11,779 nucleotides of DNA from an uncultured Chitinophaga sp. (GTDB lineage: Bacteria > Bacteroidota > Bacteroidia > Chitinophagales > Chitinophagaceae): assembly GCF_937874145.1 (NCBI RefSeq), contig NZ_CALNBI010000223.1, positions 1 to 11,779 of the forward strand, read 5' to 3'. The notes beneath the pieces are model-generated. The model was not told the DNA's origin, ran no database searches, and saw nothing but the letters and a program-made list of their open reading frames with translations. The position numbers were made by a program, and so were the translations under genes. This document shows, in pieces, positions 1 through 7,325 of this stretch (position 1 is the stretch's first letter; the number at the start of each line of letters is the position of its first letter).

Positions 1-1
1 G

Positions 2-1030
2 GCGTATGCCTTCTTCAGCGCTTCCACGCCGGAATACGACGTGGAGGTAGACAGGGAAAGGTGTAAGCAGATGGGTGTGGCGGTGAATGATGTGTTCAGC
101 GCATTGCAGACATTTTTGGGGGGGATGTACGTGAATGATTTCACGCGTTTCGGGAGAAGCTTCCGCGTGGTGCTGCAGGCCGATACCACTTACCGTAAAA
201 ACATCAGCCAGCTGCAGTACTATTATGTCCGGAATTCCGCCGGCACGATGGTGCCGCTGAGCACGCTGATTAATTATAAGATGGGCGCGGGCGCTCCCGT
301 GATCAACCACTTCAACCTGTACCGCTCCGCGGAAATCAGCGGCACGAGCAATGCCGGCTATTCTTCCGGCGACGCGATACGGGCCATGGAAGAGGTTTCG
401 GCGGAAGTGCTCCCTGCCAATTTCGGATACGACTGGTCCAATATATCCCGCCAGGAAATTGAAGCGGGCAACAAGAGTTTCCTCATTTTCATGTTGTCCA
501 TCCTCTTCGTTTTCCTGTTATTGACTGCCTTATATGAAAGTTGGTCTGTCCCATTTTCGGTTCTCCTGGCCGTCCCTGTAGCCTTGTTTGGAAGCATTCT
601 TGCACTTTGGCTTACCGGGCAAGCCAATAGCGTTTATAGCCAGATCGGGCTTATAACGTTGATTGGTTTGTCCGCCAAGAATGCTATCCTGATCGTTGAA
701 TTCTGCAAGGAGCGTGTAGACAGGGGGATGCCGTTGATCCAGGCTACGCTGGAAGCAGTGAGCCTTCGTTTCCGGCCGATCCTTATGACGTCGTTCGCAT
801 TTATTCTCGGGGTGATGCCACTGGTGTTTTCCCAGGGCGCGGGCGCGGCGTCGCGCGTGAACATCGGGTTTACGGTGGTAGGCGGGATGCTGGCGGCCAC
901 TTTGCTGGGGATTTTCGCCGTGCCGGTATTGTACGTGCTGATCACGCGGCTGGCGTATGGCAAGAAAAAGCTGGCGCAGCGGGAAGAGGAGGGGAAAGAT
1001 AATCCGGCCAACCAGCCTGGCCATCACTAA
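2..1030 (+). CDS. RND (HAE1/AcrB-type) efflux pump, inner-membrane subunit, C-terminal part
   Basis: Inner-membrane proton-driven drug/solute exporter of a tripartite RND pump. The frame is open to the left window edge (first full codon at 2), so only the last ~343 residues of a protein normally near 1,000-1,050 residues are present. The visible part begins in the second periplasmic porter region (EYDVEVDRERCKQMGV and LGGMYVNDF are family-typical) and runs into the last membrane helices. Seen in order: a helix with LTALYESWSVPFSVLL, a helix ending IGLSAKNAILIVEF with the conserved Lys of the proton relay, then RPILMTSFAFILGVMPLVFSQGAGA and a final helix near TVVGGMLAATLLGIFAVPV. A short charged cytoplasmic tail ends at TAA. 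The substrate cannot be read from this fragment. The membrane-fusion and outer-membrane partners would lie left of the window. The stop codon overlaps the stop of the convergent kefC-like gene. Confidence 0.95.
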   Translation, partial: AYAFFSASTPEYDVEVDRERCKQMGVAVNDVFSALQTFLGGMYVNDFTRFGRSFRVVLQADTTYRKNISQLQYYYVRNSAGTMVPLSTLINYKMGAGAPVINHFNLYRSAEISGTSNAGYSSGDAIRAMEEVSAEVLPANFGYDWSNISRQEIEAGNKSFLIFMLSILFVFLLLTALYESWSVPFSVLLAVPVALFGSILALWLTGQANSVYSQIGLITLIGLSAKNAILIVEFCKERVDRGMPLIQATLEAVSLRFRPILMTSFAFILGVMPLVFSQGAGAASRVNIGFTVVGGMLAATLLGIFAVPVLYVLITRLAYGKKKLAQREEEGKDNPANQPGHH

Positions 1031-2892
1031 TTCCGTTCTTCGGCATTGTCGCGCTCCCACCCGGTGTCGCGGATCATCATGTTCGTATAGGCATCGGCCT
1101 GTATGAATTTCTGCAATTCTTCGATCCTTTCTTTTGCCGCGTTTACGTATTGCTTGTCGTCGCGGAAAGCGGCGAGGCCTTTGAGGGATTTTTCGTCGAA
1201 CCGGCGGAACATCCTGGCGGCGCGCTGCGACTGGTATGCTCTCCTGCCCAGCATTTCGAGCACATCCGTGCCCAGGCGCAACGAGGTATCGATGGTTTCG
1301 CGGTAAATATGAAGAACGCCCGCGTTCATGAGGTCGAAGGCGTCGGCGTTATCCACGGCACGCACCAGCATGCGCAGGTGCGGAAAATGTTTCTTCACGG
1401 CCTGCACCACCTCCAGGTTCTTTTCCGGCGTGGCCATGGCGATCACGATAATGGCCGCTTGTTCCGCCCCGGCGGACTTCAGCAATTCGAACCGCGAAGC
1501 ATCTCCGTAATGCACTTTCAGGCCCATCCGGCGGAGGAGGTCCACCCGGTCGGAATCCAGGTCCAGCACGGTCGCGGGAACGCCGCTGGCGCGCAGGAAG
1601 CGGCCGATCACCGTTCCAAAATGATCGAACCCGGCGATGATCACGGCATTGCGCTCGTCGATCTTGTCATCTTCCCTTTCTTTTTCCTGCCCTGCATTTC
1701 CAAACCTGGGCTGTACCCATTTTTCGAAAGCCAGCATCACCAGCGGCGTGAGCGCCATCGAAATCGCCACCACGGCCATCATCATATCCACCAATTGCTG
1801 CGGCAGCAGCTTCGCCCCCGCAGAGAAAGAAAACAATACAAAAGCGAACTCGCCCACCTGCGGCAGCGCGAAGGAGAAGAGCAGGTTCTGGTCGCGGCTG
1901 AGCCGGAAGAGTTTACCGAGCGCCGCCAGCACAAGGAACTTCACGATCATGATGCCTGCTACCAACCCGGCAACGATCCAGGGCGAATGTTCGATCAGGT
2001 CGAAGTTGATGGTAGCGCCCACGCCGATGAAGAACAGCCCGAGCAGCAATCCCTTGAACGGCTCGATATCGCTTTCCAGTTCGTGCCGGTATTCGCTGTT
2101 GGCGAGCAGCACGCCGCCCAGGAAGGCCCCCAGCGCCGGGCTGAGCCCTACCAACGTCATCAGTACGGCAATCCCCACTACCAGGAGCAAAGCCGAAGCC
2201 GTAAACAGCTCCCGCAGCCGGGTGCGCGCCACGATGTGGAGTACCGGCTTCACTACATAGCGCCCTCCTACCACCAGGCCCACCACGGCCCCCAACACCA
2301 CGATCGTCTTCACCCAGGCCGGCTGATGTTCGATCAGCGAACCGGTTTCCTCGGCCGTCACGGTTGCACCGGCAGGCGCCAGCAGCGGGAAGATCGCCAG
2401 CATAGGGATCACGGCGATATCCTGGAACAGCAGCACGGAAAAGGCGCTCTGCCCCGCGGCGGAGCCCATCTGTCCCTTTTCGGTCAACACCTGCAATACG
2501 ATGGCGGTAGAAGAAAGCGACAGGATCATCCCGATCACGAGCGCCTGGTTCCAGGGCAGCCCGCAGGCCATCGCCAGCCCGCCGATCAGCATGGCCGTCA
2601 CCACCACCTGCAACCCGCCAAGCCCGAGGATGGGTGCGCGCAGCTTCCACAGCAGCGAAGGCTCCAGCTCCATGCCTATCAAAAATAGCATCATCACCAC
2701 CCCGAACTCCGCGAAATGCATGAGGTCCTGCCCGCTCTGGCCGATCAGCCCCAGCAGGGCCGGACCGATAATGATCCCGCCGAGCAGGTAACCCAGTACG
2801 GAACCGAGGTTCAGTTTCTTGGCCAGCGGCACGAACACCACCATGGTCGCCAGATACACAAGTGCCTGATAAAAAAAGGATTCGTTCGACAT
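1027..2892 (-). CDS. kefC: KefB/KefC-type K+/H+ antiporter (CPA2) with RCK/TrkA-N domain
   Basis: Glutathione-gated-type potassium efflux antiporter of the inner membrane: it exchanges K+ for H+ and acidifies the cytoplasm during electrophile stress. At 621 residues it is almost the length of E. coli KefC. Residues 1-390 are a hydrophobic antiporter domain with family motifs: GMELEPSLLW (73-82), LSSTAIVLQ (126-134), FQDIAVIPMLA (156-166) and the regulatory loop ELESDIEPFKGLLLGLFF (271-288). A charged linker (400-414) leads to an RCK/TrkA-N nucleotide-binding domain from about 416, with GFDHFG (421-426), where KefC has GFGRFG, and YGDASR (462-467). The C terminus keeps RETIDTSLR (531-539) and FRRFDEKS (562-569). 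The ATG lies 18 bp after the stop of the KefF-like gene, so the two are almost surely co-transcribed. No Shine-Dalgarno is visible. The Kef assignment is strong; the gating ligand in this organism is not known. Confidence 0.93.
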   Translation of the reverse strand: MSNESFFYQALVYLATMVVFVPLAKKLNLGSVLGYLLGGIIIGPALLGLIGQSGQDLMHFAEFGVVMMLFLIGMELEPSLLWKLRAPILGLGGLQVVVTAMLIGGLAMACGLPWNQALVIGMILSLSSTAIVLQVLTEKGQMGSAAGQSAFSVLLFQDIAVIPMLAIFPLLAPAGATVTAEETGSLIEHQPAWVKTIVVLGAVVGLVVGGRYVVKPVLHIVARTRLRELFTASALLLVVGIAVLMTLVGLSPALGAFLGGVLLANSEYRHELESDIEPFKGLLLGLFFIGVGATINFDLIEHSPWIVAGLVAGIMIVKFLVLAALGKLFRLSRDQNLLFSFALPQVGEFAFVLFSFSAGAKLLPQQLVDMMMAVVAISMALTPLVMLAFEKWVQPRFGNAGQEKEREDDKIDERNAVIIAGFDHFGTVIGRFLRASGVPATVLDLDSDRVDLLRRMGLKVHYGDASRFELLKSAGAEQAAIIVIAMATPEKNLEVVQAVKKHFPHLRMLVRAVDNADAFDLMNAGVLHIYRETIDTSLRLGTDVLEMLGRRAYQSQRAARMFRRFDEKSLKGLAAFRDDKQYVNAAKERIEELQKFIQADAYTNMMIRDTGWERDNAEERN

Positions 2893-2910
2893 ATGTTGGA
2901 TTTACTGGGT

Positions 2911-3525
2911 TCAACGGGGAGGCGCCGGCAACAGGCCCGGCAAGCCCGTCAGCATATTGGCCTCGGGCTGGCGCATCAGCATCTTCAGATCAATCGAGTT
3001 ATTGGACAGCCCCTGCAGCAGCTGTACAAATCCGTCTGCATAGCGCGCCAGGTCTTCGTCCGCGATGTGTGCGGAACCCGGAACGATGTAAGGCGGAAGG
3101 TAATGCATGTGGCACAACAGCGCCGATTGCCGGTAGGGCAGCAGAAAGTCGTGTACCGCGTGGCCGTGGTGCCCTTCCGCCGTGTAGGCCTGCGCATTGC
3201 CGCCGGTGGAGATCACCTGCATGAGGTATTTGCCCTGCAGCGCAACACCGTCCTTCCCATACGCCCAGCCATGTTCCAGCACGAGGTCCATCCATTGCTT
3301 CAGGAGGGCAGGACCGCTGTACCAATAAAAAGGATGCTGAAAAATGATAAGATCATGTTTTTCGAGGATGGGCTGTTCCTGCCCGGGCAACACGTCGAAA
3401 TCGGGATATTCCTCGTAGAGATCGCGCAGCGTGATGCCGGGCAGCGTGCGCACCGCCTTCAGGAGCCGGGCATGCACGCGCGAGCGCTCGAATGCCGGAT
3501 GGGCGAACAGAATGAGAATTTTCAA
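2911..3525 (-). CDS. kefF: KefF/KefG-like NAD(P)H-dependent flavin oxidoreductase (Kef ancillary protein)
   Basis: Cytoplasmic flavodoxin-like quinone reductase that in enterobacteria binds KefC/KefB and is needed for full K+ efflux activity. The 204 residues show the family pattern: MKILILFAHP at the N terminus (first beta strand and phosphate loop), LYEEYPDFDV (37-45), QHPFYWYSGPALLKQWMD (63-80), HGWAYG (85-90) and STGG (106-109), all close to E. coli KefF. The C terminus is about 25 residues longer than KefF and rich in Leu/Pro. The start codon is TTG (3523-3525). The frame upstream has no ATG before an in-frame TAA at 3556-3558, so TTG is the best start, and it places the conserved first strand directly at the N terminus. 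The gene sits immediately upstream of the KefC-like gene, the arrangement known for kefFC. Function as a Kef partner is inferred from sequence and position; whether it is KefF or KefG is not decidable. Confidence 0.9.
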   Translation of the reverse strand: MKILILFAHPAFERSRVHARLLKAVRTLPGITLRDLYEEYPDFDVLPGQEQPILEKHDLIIFQHPFYWYSGPALLKQWMDLVLEHGWAYGKDGVALQGKYLMQVISTGGNAQAYTAEGHHGHAVHDFLLPYRQSALLCHMHYLPPYIVPGSAHIADEDLARYADGFVQLLQGLSNNSIDLKMLMRQPEANMLTGLPGLLPAPPR

Positions 3526-3541
3526 TCGGCTATAAATTACA

Positions 3542-3585
3542 AATGTGCATTGAAGTTAAGATTTTATTCCACTCCAATGCACATT
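3542..3585. repeat. 11-bp perfect inverted repeat upstream of the KefF-like gene
   Basis: AATGTGCATTG at 3542-3552 is exactly inverted as CAATGCACATT at 3575-3585, with 22 bp between. Each arm is itself a partial dyad (AATG-NN-CATT), and the two dyad centres are 34 bp apart, near three helical turns. This fits a pair of dimer binding sites for a regulator better than a terminator, because the loop is long and no T-run follows on the minus strand. It lies in the 79-bp gap between pgl and the KefF-like gene, so it may control kefFC separately from the upstream genes. No binding protein is identified. Confidence 0.55.
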
Positions 3586-3604
3586 CGTAAGTAGTAAGGT
3601 ATCC

Positions 3605-4330
3605 TTATATCTGCAGGGCTCCCGCCGCCGCTTCGTCCACGAACCAGTGCAGCTGGCCGTTTTCGGGGCGGATGAGCTGGGAAGGATAAGTATCAGGGTC
3701 CGGATTGCCGTCGAGCACCGCCTTCAGCGTCAGCGCCTTTCCTTCACCCGTCGCCATAAACACCACGCAGGAAGCGAGGTTGGTAACGGGAGCGGTGAGG
3801 GTGATGCGGTACATATCCTGCGCTTCCAGCCAGAAGGCTTTGGCCCACGCTTTTTTCTCCTGAACGATCGGCAGGCCGGGGAAGAGCGAGAGCGTGTGGC
3901 CATCGTCGCCCATGCCGAGCAGCACCAGGTCGAAGGTGTTTTCCTTTCCTTTAAAATATTTGTGCAAGATGTTTTCGTATTCCTTTGCGGAAGCCTCCGG
4001 CTCGATGTCCGTCCGCATCACATGGATGTTTTCGGGAAGGGCGCCCACTTTGTCGAGCAGCACGTCGTACGCCATGCGGGCGTTGTTGCGCGGGTCCTCG
4101 AAAGGCACGGCGCGCTCGTCGCCCCAGAAGAAATGTACGCGGTTCCACTCGATCATGTTCACGTAAGGCTCCTTGGCGAGCAGCGCGTACAGGCTTTTCG
4201 GGGTGTTGCCGCCAGACAGCACGAAGGTGAAGATTTCCTTTTGCTGAAGCGTTTCCTGGATATACTGCGTCAGGAACGCGGCCAGGTTTTCGCTGAGCTG
4301 TTGCGGATTATTGGCGATGTGTAATTCCAT
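3605..4330 (-). CDS. pgl: 6-phosphogluconolactonase (DevB/Pgl type)
   Basis: Hydrolyses 6-phosphogluconolactone to 6-phosphogluconate, the second step of the oxidative pentose phosphate pathway, in the cytoplasm. The 241 residues match the usual length of the SOL/DevB family and belong to the NagB-like fold. Motifs seen: FVLSGGNTPKSLY (36-48, phosphate-binding loop), HFFWGDERAVP (66-76) and LLGMGDDGHTLSLFPG (137-152) carrying the catalytic Asp-Gly-His, then ATGEGKA (193-199) and LHWFVDEAAA (227-236). It starts with ATG three bases after the zwf stop codon, so translational coupling is likely. The other major lactonase type (YbhE beta-propeller) is excluded by the motifs. It is the last of the three pathway genes before a 79-bp gap to the Kef-like pair. 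Confidence 0.96.
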   Translation of the reverse strand: MELHIANNPQQLSENLAAFLTQYIQETLQQKEIFTFVLSGGNTPKSLYALLAKEPYVNMIEWNRVHFFWGDERAVPFEDPRNNARMAYDVLLDKVGALPENIHVMRTDIEPEASAKEYENILHKYFKGKENTFDLVLLGMGDDGHTLSLFPGLPIVQEKKAWAKAFWLEAQDMYRITLTAPVTNLASCVVFMATGEGKALTLKAVLDGNPDPDTYPSQLIRPENGQLHWFVDEAAAGALQI

Positions 4331-4333
4331 GCT

Positions 4334-5842
4334 TTACTTTTTTTCCGGTGGCAGATTGATCCAGGCGTGGCCGTCGCGGGCGATGAGGGCGTCGGCGTCT
4401 TCAGGGCCCCAGGAATCCGGAACGTAGTTCGGGAAGTCGACCGGGTGGCGGTTTTCCCATGTTTCCAGGATGGGCATGATCACTTTCCAGGCGGATTCCA
4501 CCTGGTCGGCGCGCATGAAGAGCGTGGCGTCGCCTTCCATTACGTCGAGCAGCAGGGTTTCATACGCTTCGGGGGTATGATCGTCGCTGTTGTCGTAAGT
4601 GAAGGTCATGTTCACCGGGTCGAGGCTCATCGTTTGCCCCGGGCGCTTGGCCTGGAAGCGGATGCGGATGTCCATTTCAGGCTGAATGCTGATCGTCAGC
4701 CGGTTGCTGCGCCAGGATTCCGCCGCTTCCGACGGGAACGCGAAGGTGGGCGCATCTTTGAACTGGATGGTGATGTGGGTGGACTTCTGGTGCATCAGCT
4801 TGCCGGTGCGCACGTAGAACGGTACGCCCTGCCAGCGCCAGTTGTCGATGAAGAACTTCACCGCCGCGTAAGTTTCGGTGGCCGACTGCGGGTTCACGCC
4901 TTTTTCCTCGCGGTACCCCGTCATCTCTTTCCCTTTCATCCAGCCGGCGCCATACTGGCCGCGCACGGCGTACTCATGCACATCTTCTTTCCGGAGGGGA
5001 CGGATGGCGTTGAGCACATCTACTTTCTTATTACGGATTTCGTTGGCGTCGAAGGAAACGGGGGCTTCCATGGCTACCATGCACATGAGCTGCAGGATGT
5101 GGTTCTGCACCATGTCGCGGAGGGCGCCGGAATGCTCGTAGTAACCGCCGCGGCCTTCCAGCCCCACGCTTTCGGCGGCGGTGATCTGAATGTGGTCGAT
5201 GTAATGACGGTTCCATACCGGTTCGAAGAGCGCGTTGGCGAAGCGGAGCGCCAGGATGTTCTGCACGGTTTCCTTGCCGAGGTAATGGTCGATACGGAAG
5301 ATCTGCTCCTCCGCGAAGAGCCCTGTCAGCAGGTCGTTCAGCTCATGCGCGCTTTCGAGGTCGTGGCCGAAGGGTTTTTCGATCACGATGCGGGTGGTAT
5401 TCTTCTCTTTGCAAAGATTGAGCGTGCCCAGCTCCTGCGCGATGGACGGCACCAGCTGGGGCGCCACGGCGAGGTAGAAGATCACGTTGGGATGCACGCC
5501 CCATTCTTCCTCTTTTTTGCAGACGTAATCCGCGATGCGCTGGTACGAAGCAATGTCGCCCGCATCCAGCTGCAGGTAATTGACGTGCTGGAAGAATTCC
5601 TGGTAATGGCTTTCGGTTTCCGCTTTGCGGCGCGAAAACTTATCCAGGCCTTCCTGCAGGTGGCCGCGGTATTTATCGTCGGAATATTCCGTACGGCCGA
5701 TGCCCACGATGGCGAACTGGTCCGGCATCCACTCGTCGAGGAAGAGGTTGTACAGCGCGGGTGTCAGTTTCCGGTAGTTCAGGTCGCCGCTGCCGCCGAA
5801 GATAAAGAGGATGGAAGCAGGAGGGCGCTTATGATGTTGCAT
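4334..5842 (-). CDS. zwf: glucose-6-phosphate 1-dehydrogenase
   Basis: Oxidises glucose 6-phosphate to 6-phosphogluconolactone and makes NADPH; first step of the oxidative pentose phosphate pathway, cytoplasmic. The 502 residues are normal for the family. The Rossmann N terminus carries FGGSGDLNYRKLTPALY (15-31) and IVGIGRTEYSDD (45-56), in which Arg50 is in the place that contacts the NADP 2'-phosphate in the Leuconostoc enzyme. The active-site block RIDHYLGKETVQN (183-195) normally reads RIDHYLGKEMVQN; EKPFGHD (155-161) and LRDMVQNH (241-248, with the catalytic-type His248) are also present. It follows gnd after 15 bp and precedes pgl by 3 bp. The bases just before the ATG are T-rich with no Shine-Dalgarno, as is common in Bacteroidota. 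Confidence 0.97.
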   Translation of the reverse strand: MQHHKRPPASILFIFGGSGDLNYRKLTPALYNLFLDEWMPDQFAIVGIGRTEYSDDKYRGHLQEGLDKFSRRKAETESHYQEFFQHVNYLQLDAGDIASYQRIADYVCKKEEEWGVHPNVIFYLAVAPQLVPSIAQELGTLNLCKEKNTTRIVIEKPFGHDLESAHELNDLLTGLFAEEQIFRIDHYLGKETVQNILALRFANALFEPVWNRHYIDHIQITAAESVGLEGRGGYYEHSGALRDMVQNHILQLMCMVAMEAPVSFDANEIRNKKVDVLNAIRPLRKEDVHEYAVRGQYGAGWMKGKEMTGYREEKGVNPQSATETYAAVKFFIDNWRWQGVPFYVRTGKLMHQKSTHITIQFKDAPTFAFPSEAAESWRSNRLTISIQPEMDIRIRFQAKRPGQTMSLDPVNMTFTYDNSDDHTPEAYETLLLDVMEGDATLFMRADQVESAWKVIMPILETWENRHPVDFPNYVPDSWGPEDADALIARDGHAWINLPPEKK

Positions 5843-5857
5843 AAAAAAAGTAAAAGA

Positions 5858-7273
5858 TTAATGGTGTTGCCAGTTGGTGTGAAAACTGCCTGGCATGTCT
5901 ATACGCTGATAAGTATGCGCGCCGAAGTAATCGCGTTGCGCCTGCACCATGTTGGTGGGCAGCACTTCGCTGCGGTACGCATCGAAATATGACAGCGCGG
6001 CCATGAAGCCCGCGGCCGGCAGTCCCGCCTGGGCCGCCTGCACGATCACGGCGCGCATGTTATGTTCTTTAGATTTGACAATTTCAGACACCGCTTTGTT
6101 CAATAACAGGTTGGGAACTTCCGGGGCGGATTTCAGCGCCTCGTAGAATGTGCCCAACAGGGCCGAACGGATGATGCAGCCGCCGCGCCATACCTTCACG
6201 GCTTCGGGCAGCGGGATTTGCATGTCATGCGCTTCGGACGCGGTGTGCAGCATGGCCATGCCCTGTGCATAACACATCACCGTGGCGAACTGCAGCGCGT
6301 CTTTCACCTGGTCGATGAACAGCTTCGTTTCCGCGGAAACGGGGATCTTCGGCTCGGCGTACACTTTGGATGCCTGCACCCTTTCGTCTTTATAAGCCGA
6401 AATGCTGCGCATGGACACCGCCGTGTCGATGATGGTCACCGGAACGGCGAGGTCCATGGCTTCCTGGGAAGTCCATTTGCCGGTGCCTTTGGAACCCGCC
6501 TTGTCGAGGATGACGTCGATGAGGCGCTGGCCTGATTTATCGTCGGGCTGCAGGAAGATGTCGGCGGTGATTTCCAGGAGGAAAGACTGCATTTCGCCCG
6601 CGTTCCAGTTTTTATATACTTCGTGGAGCTGGTCGTTGTTGAGGCCGGCGGATTTAAGGAGCCGGTAGCTTTCGCTGATCAGCTGCATGATGGCGTACTC
6701 GATGCCGTTGTGCACCATTTTCACATACTGGCCGGCCGCGCCTTTGCCCAGGTAAGCCACGCAGGGCTCCCCGTTCACTTTGGCCGCGATGGCTTCCAGC
6801 ATGGGTTTCACGTGATCGTAGGCTTCCTTGTCGCCGCCCGGCATGATGCTGGGCCCCGTGCGTGCGCCCTGCTCTCCGCCGGACACGCCCACGCCCATGA
6901 AATGGAACCCCGCTGCTTTCATGCTCTCCACCCGGCGAAGGGTGTCGGTGAAATGGGAGTTGCCGCCGTCGATCACGATATCGCCAGGCGCCAGGAGCGG
7001 CCGCAGCGATTCCAGCACATCGTCTACCGGCTTGCCTGCCGGAACGAGCATCATGATCCTGCGGGGGCTTTGCAATTGCCCCACCATTTCTTCCAGCGAC
7101 ACCACGCCTTTTACACGCGTGCCTGCAGTGGCGGAGCTCTCGAAGGCCTTAGCCTTCTCCGTGTCCTTGTCGAAGCCGATCACGGCAAATCCATGGTCCG
7201 CCATGTTGAGCAACAGGTTGCGCCCCATTACCCCCAGGCCGATCATGCCGAATTCATACAAGCTGTTTGACAT
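5858..7273 (-). CDS. gnd: 6-phosphogluconate dehydrogenase (decarboxylating), unusual coenzyme loop
   Basis: Converts 6-phosphogluconate to ribulose 5-phosphate and CO2 with reduction of NAD(P)+; third step of the oxidative pentose phosphate pathway. The 471 residues match the long homodimeric form. Motifs: GLGVMGRN (12-19), IDGGNSHF (101-108), GVSGGEQGARTGPSIMPGG (129-147), KMVHNGIEY (185-193) with the catalytic-type Lys185 and Glu192, KGTGKWTSQ in the middle, and AQRDYFGAHTYQR near the C terminus. In E. coli Gnd the loop after the second beta strand is FNRS, which binds the NADP 2'-phosphate; here it is FDKD (34-37). An Asp at this position usually signals NAD+ use, so coenzyme preference is uncertain. 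It is the first gene of the gnd-zwf-pgl run and lies 52 bp after the FMN reductase gene. Confidence 0.97.
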   Translation of the reverse strand: MSNSLYEFGMIGLGVMGRNLLLNMADHGFAVIGFDKDTEKAKAFESSATAGTRVKGVVSLEEMVGQLQSPRRIMMLVPAGKPVDDVLESLRPLLAPGDIVIDGGNSHFTDTLRRVESMKAAGFHFMGVGVSGGEQGARTGPSIMPGGDKEAYDHVKPMLEAIAAKVNGEPCVAYLGKGAAGQYVKMVHNGIEYAIMQLISESYRLLKSAGLNNDQLHEVYKNWNAGEMQSFLLEITADIFLQPDDKSGQRLIDVILDKAGSKGTGKWTSQEAMDLAVPVTIIDTAVSMRSISAYKDERVQASKVYAEPKIPVSAETKLFIDQVKDALQFATVMCYAQGMAMLHTASEAHDMQIPLPEAVKVWRGGCIIRSALLGTFYEALKSAPEVPNLLLNKAVSEIVKSKEHNMRAVIVQAAQAGLPAAGFMAALSYFDAYRSEVLPTNMVQAQRDYFGAHTYQRIDMPGSFHTNWQHH

Positions 7274-7295
7274 ATATTCAGTTATCAGGATTGAA

Positions 7296-7319
7296 GGGGC
7301 GAAATTAGCCTTTTGCCCC
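7296..7319 (-). other. hairpin between FMN reductase gene and gnd
   Basis: GGGGCGAAA (7296-7304) pairs with TTTTGCCCC (7311-7319) around a 6-nt loop, a 9-bp stem with one G-T wobble. On the minus strand it follows the reductase stop codon and precedes gnd by about 22 bp. The downstream bases are not a real T-run, so it is a weak terminator at best; it could instead be an mRNA processing or leader structure. The same stretch contains TAATTTCG on the minus strand, a poor match to the Bacteroidota -7 box, so a separate gnd promoter cannot be excluded. Confidence 0.4.
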
Positions 7320-7325
7320 CATTAA

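Noticed and set aside
1006..1022. GGCCA/TGGCC hairpin at the end of the RND pump gene as a terminator
   Set aside because: Only a 5-bp stem, inside coding sequence and without a T-run on either strand.
1150..2688. Long open frame (512 codons) on the plus strand opposite the kefC-like gene
   Set aside because: It is antisense to a gene with strong family motifs, is rich in His, Gln and Arg and has no recognisable domain; GC-rich genes commonly leave such frames open on the other strand.
4367..5992. Long open frame (541 codons) on the plus strand opposite zwf and the end of gnd
   Set aside because: It runs through two convincing enzyme genes, has odd composition and no motif, and has no promoter; it is a by-product of high GC at third codon positions.
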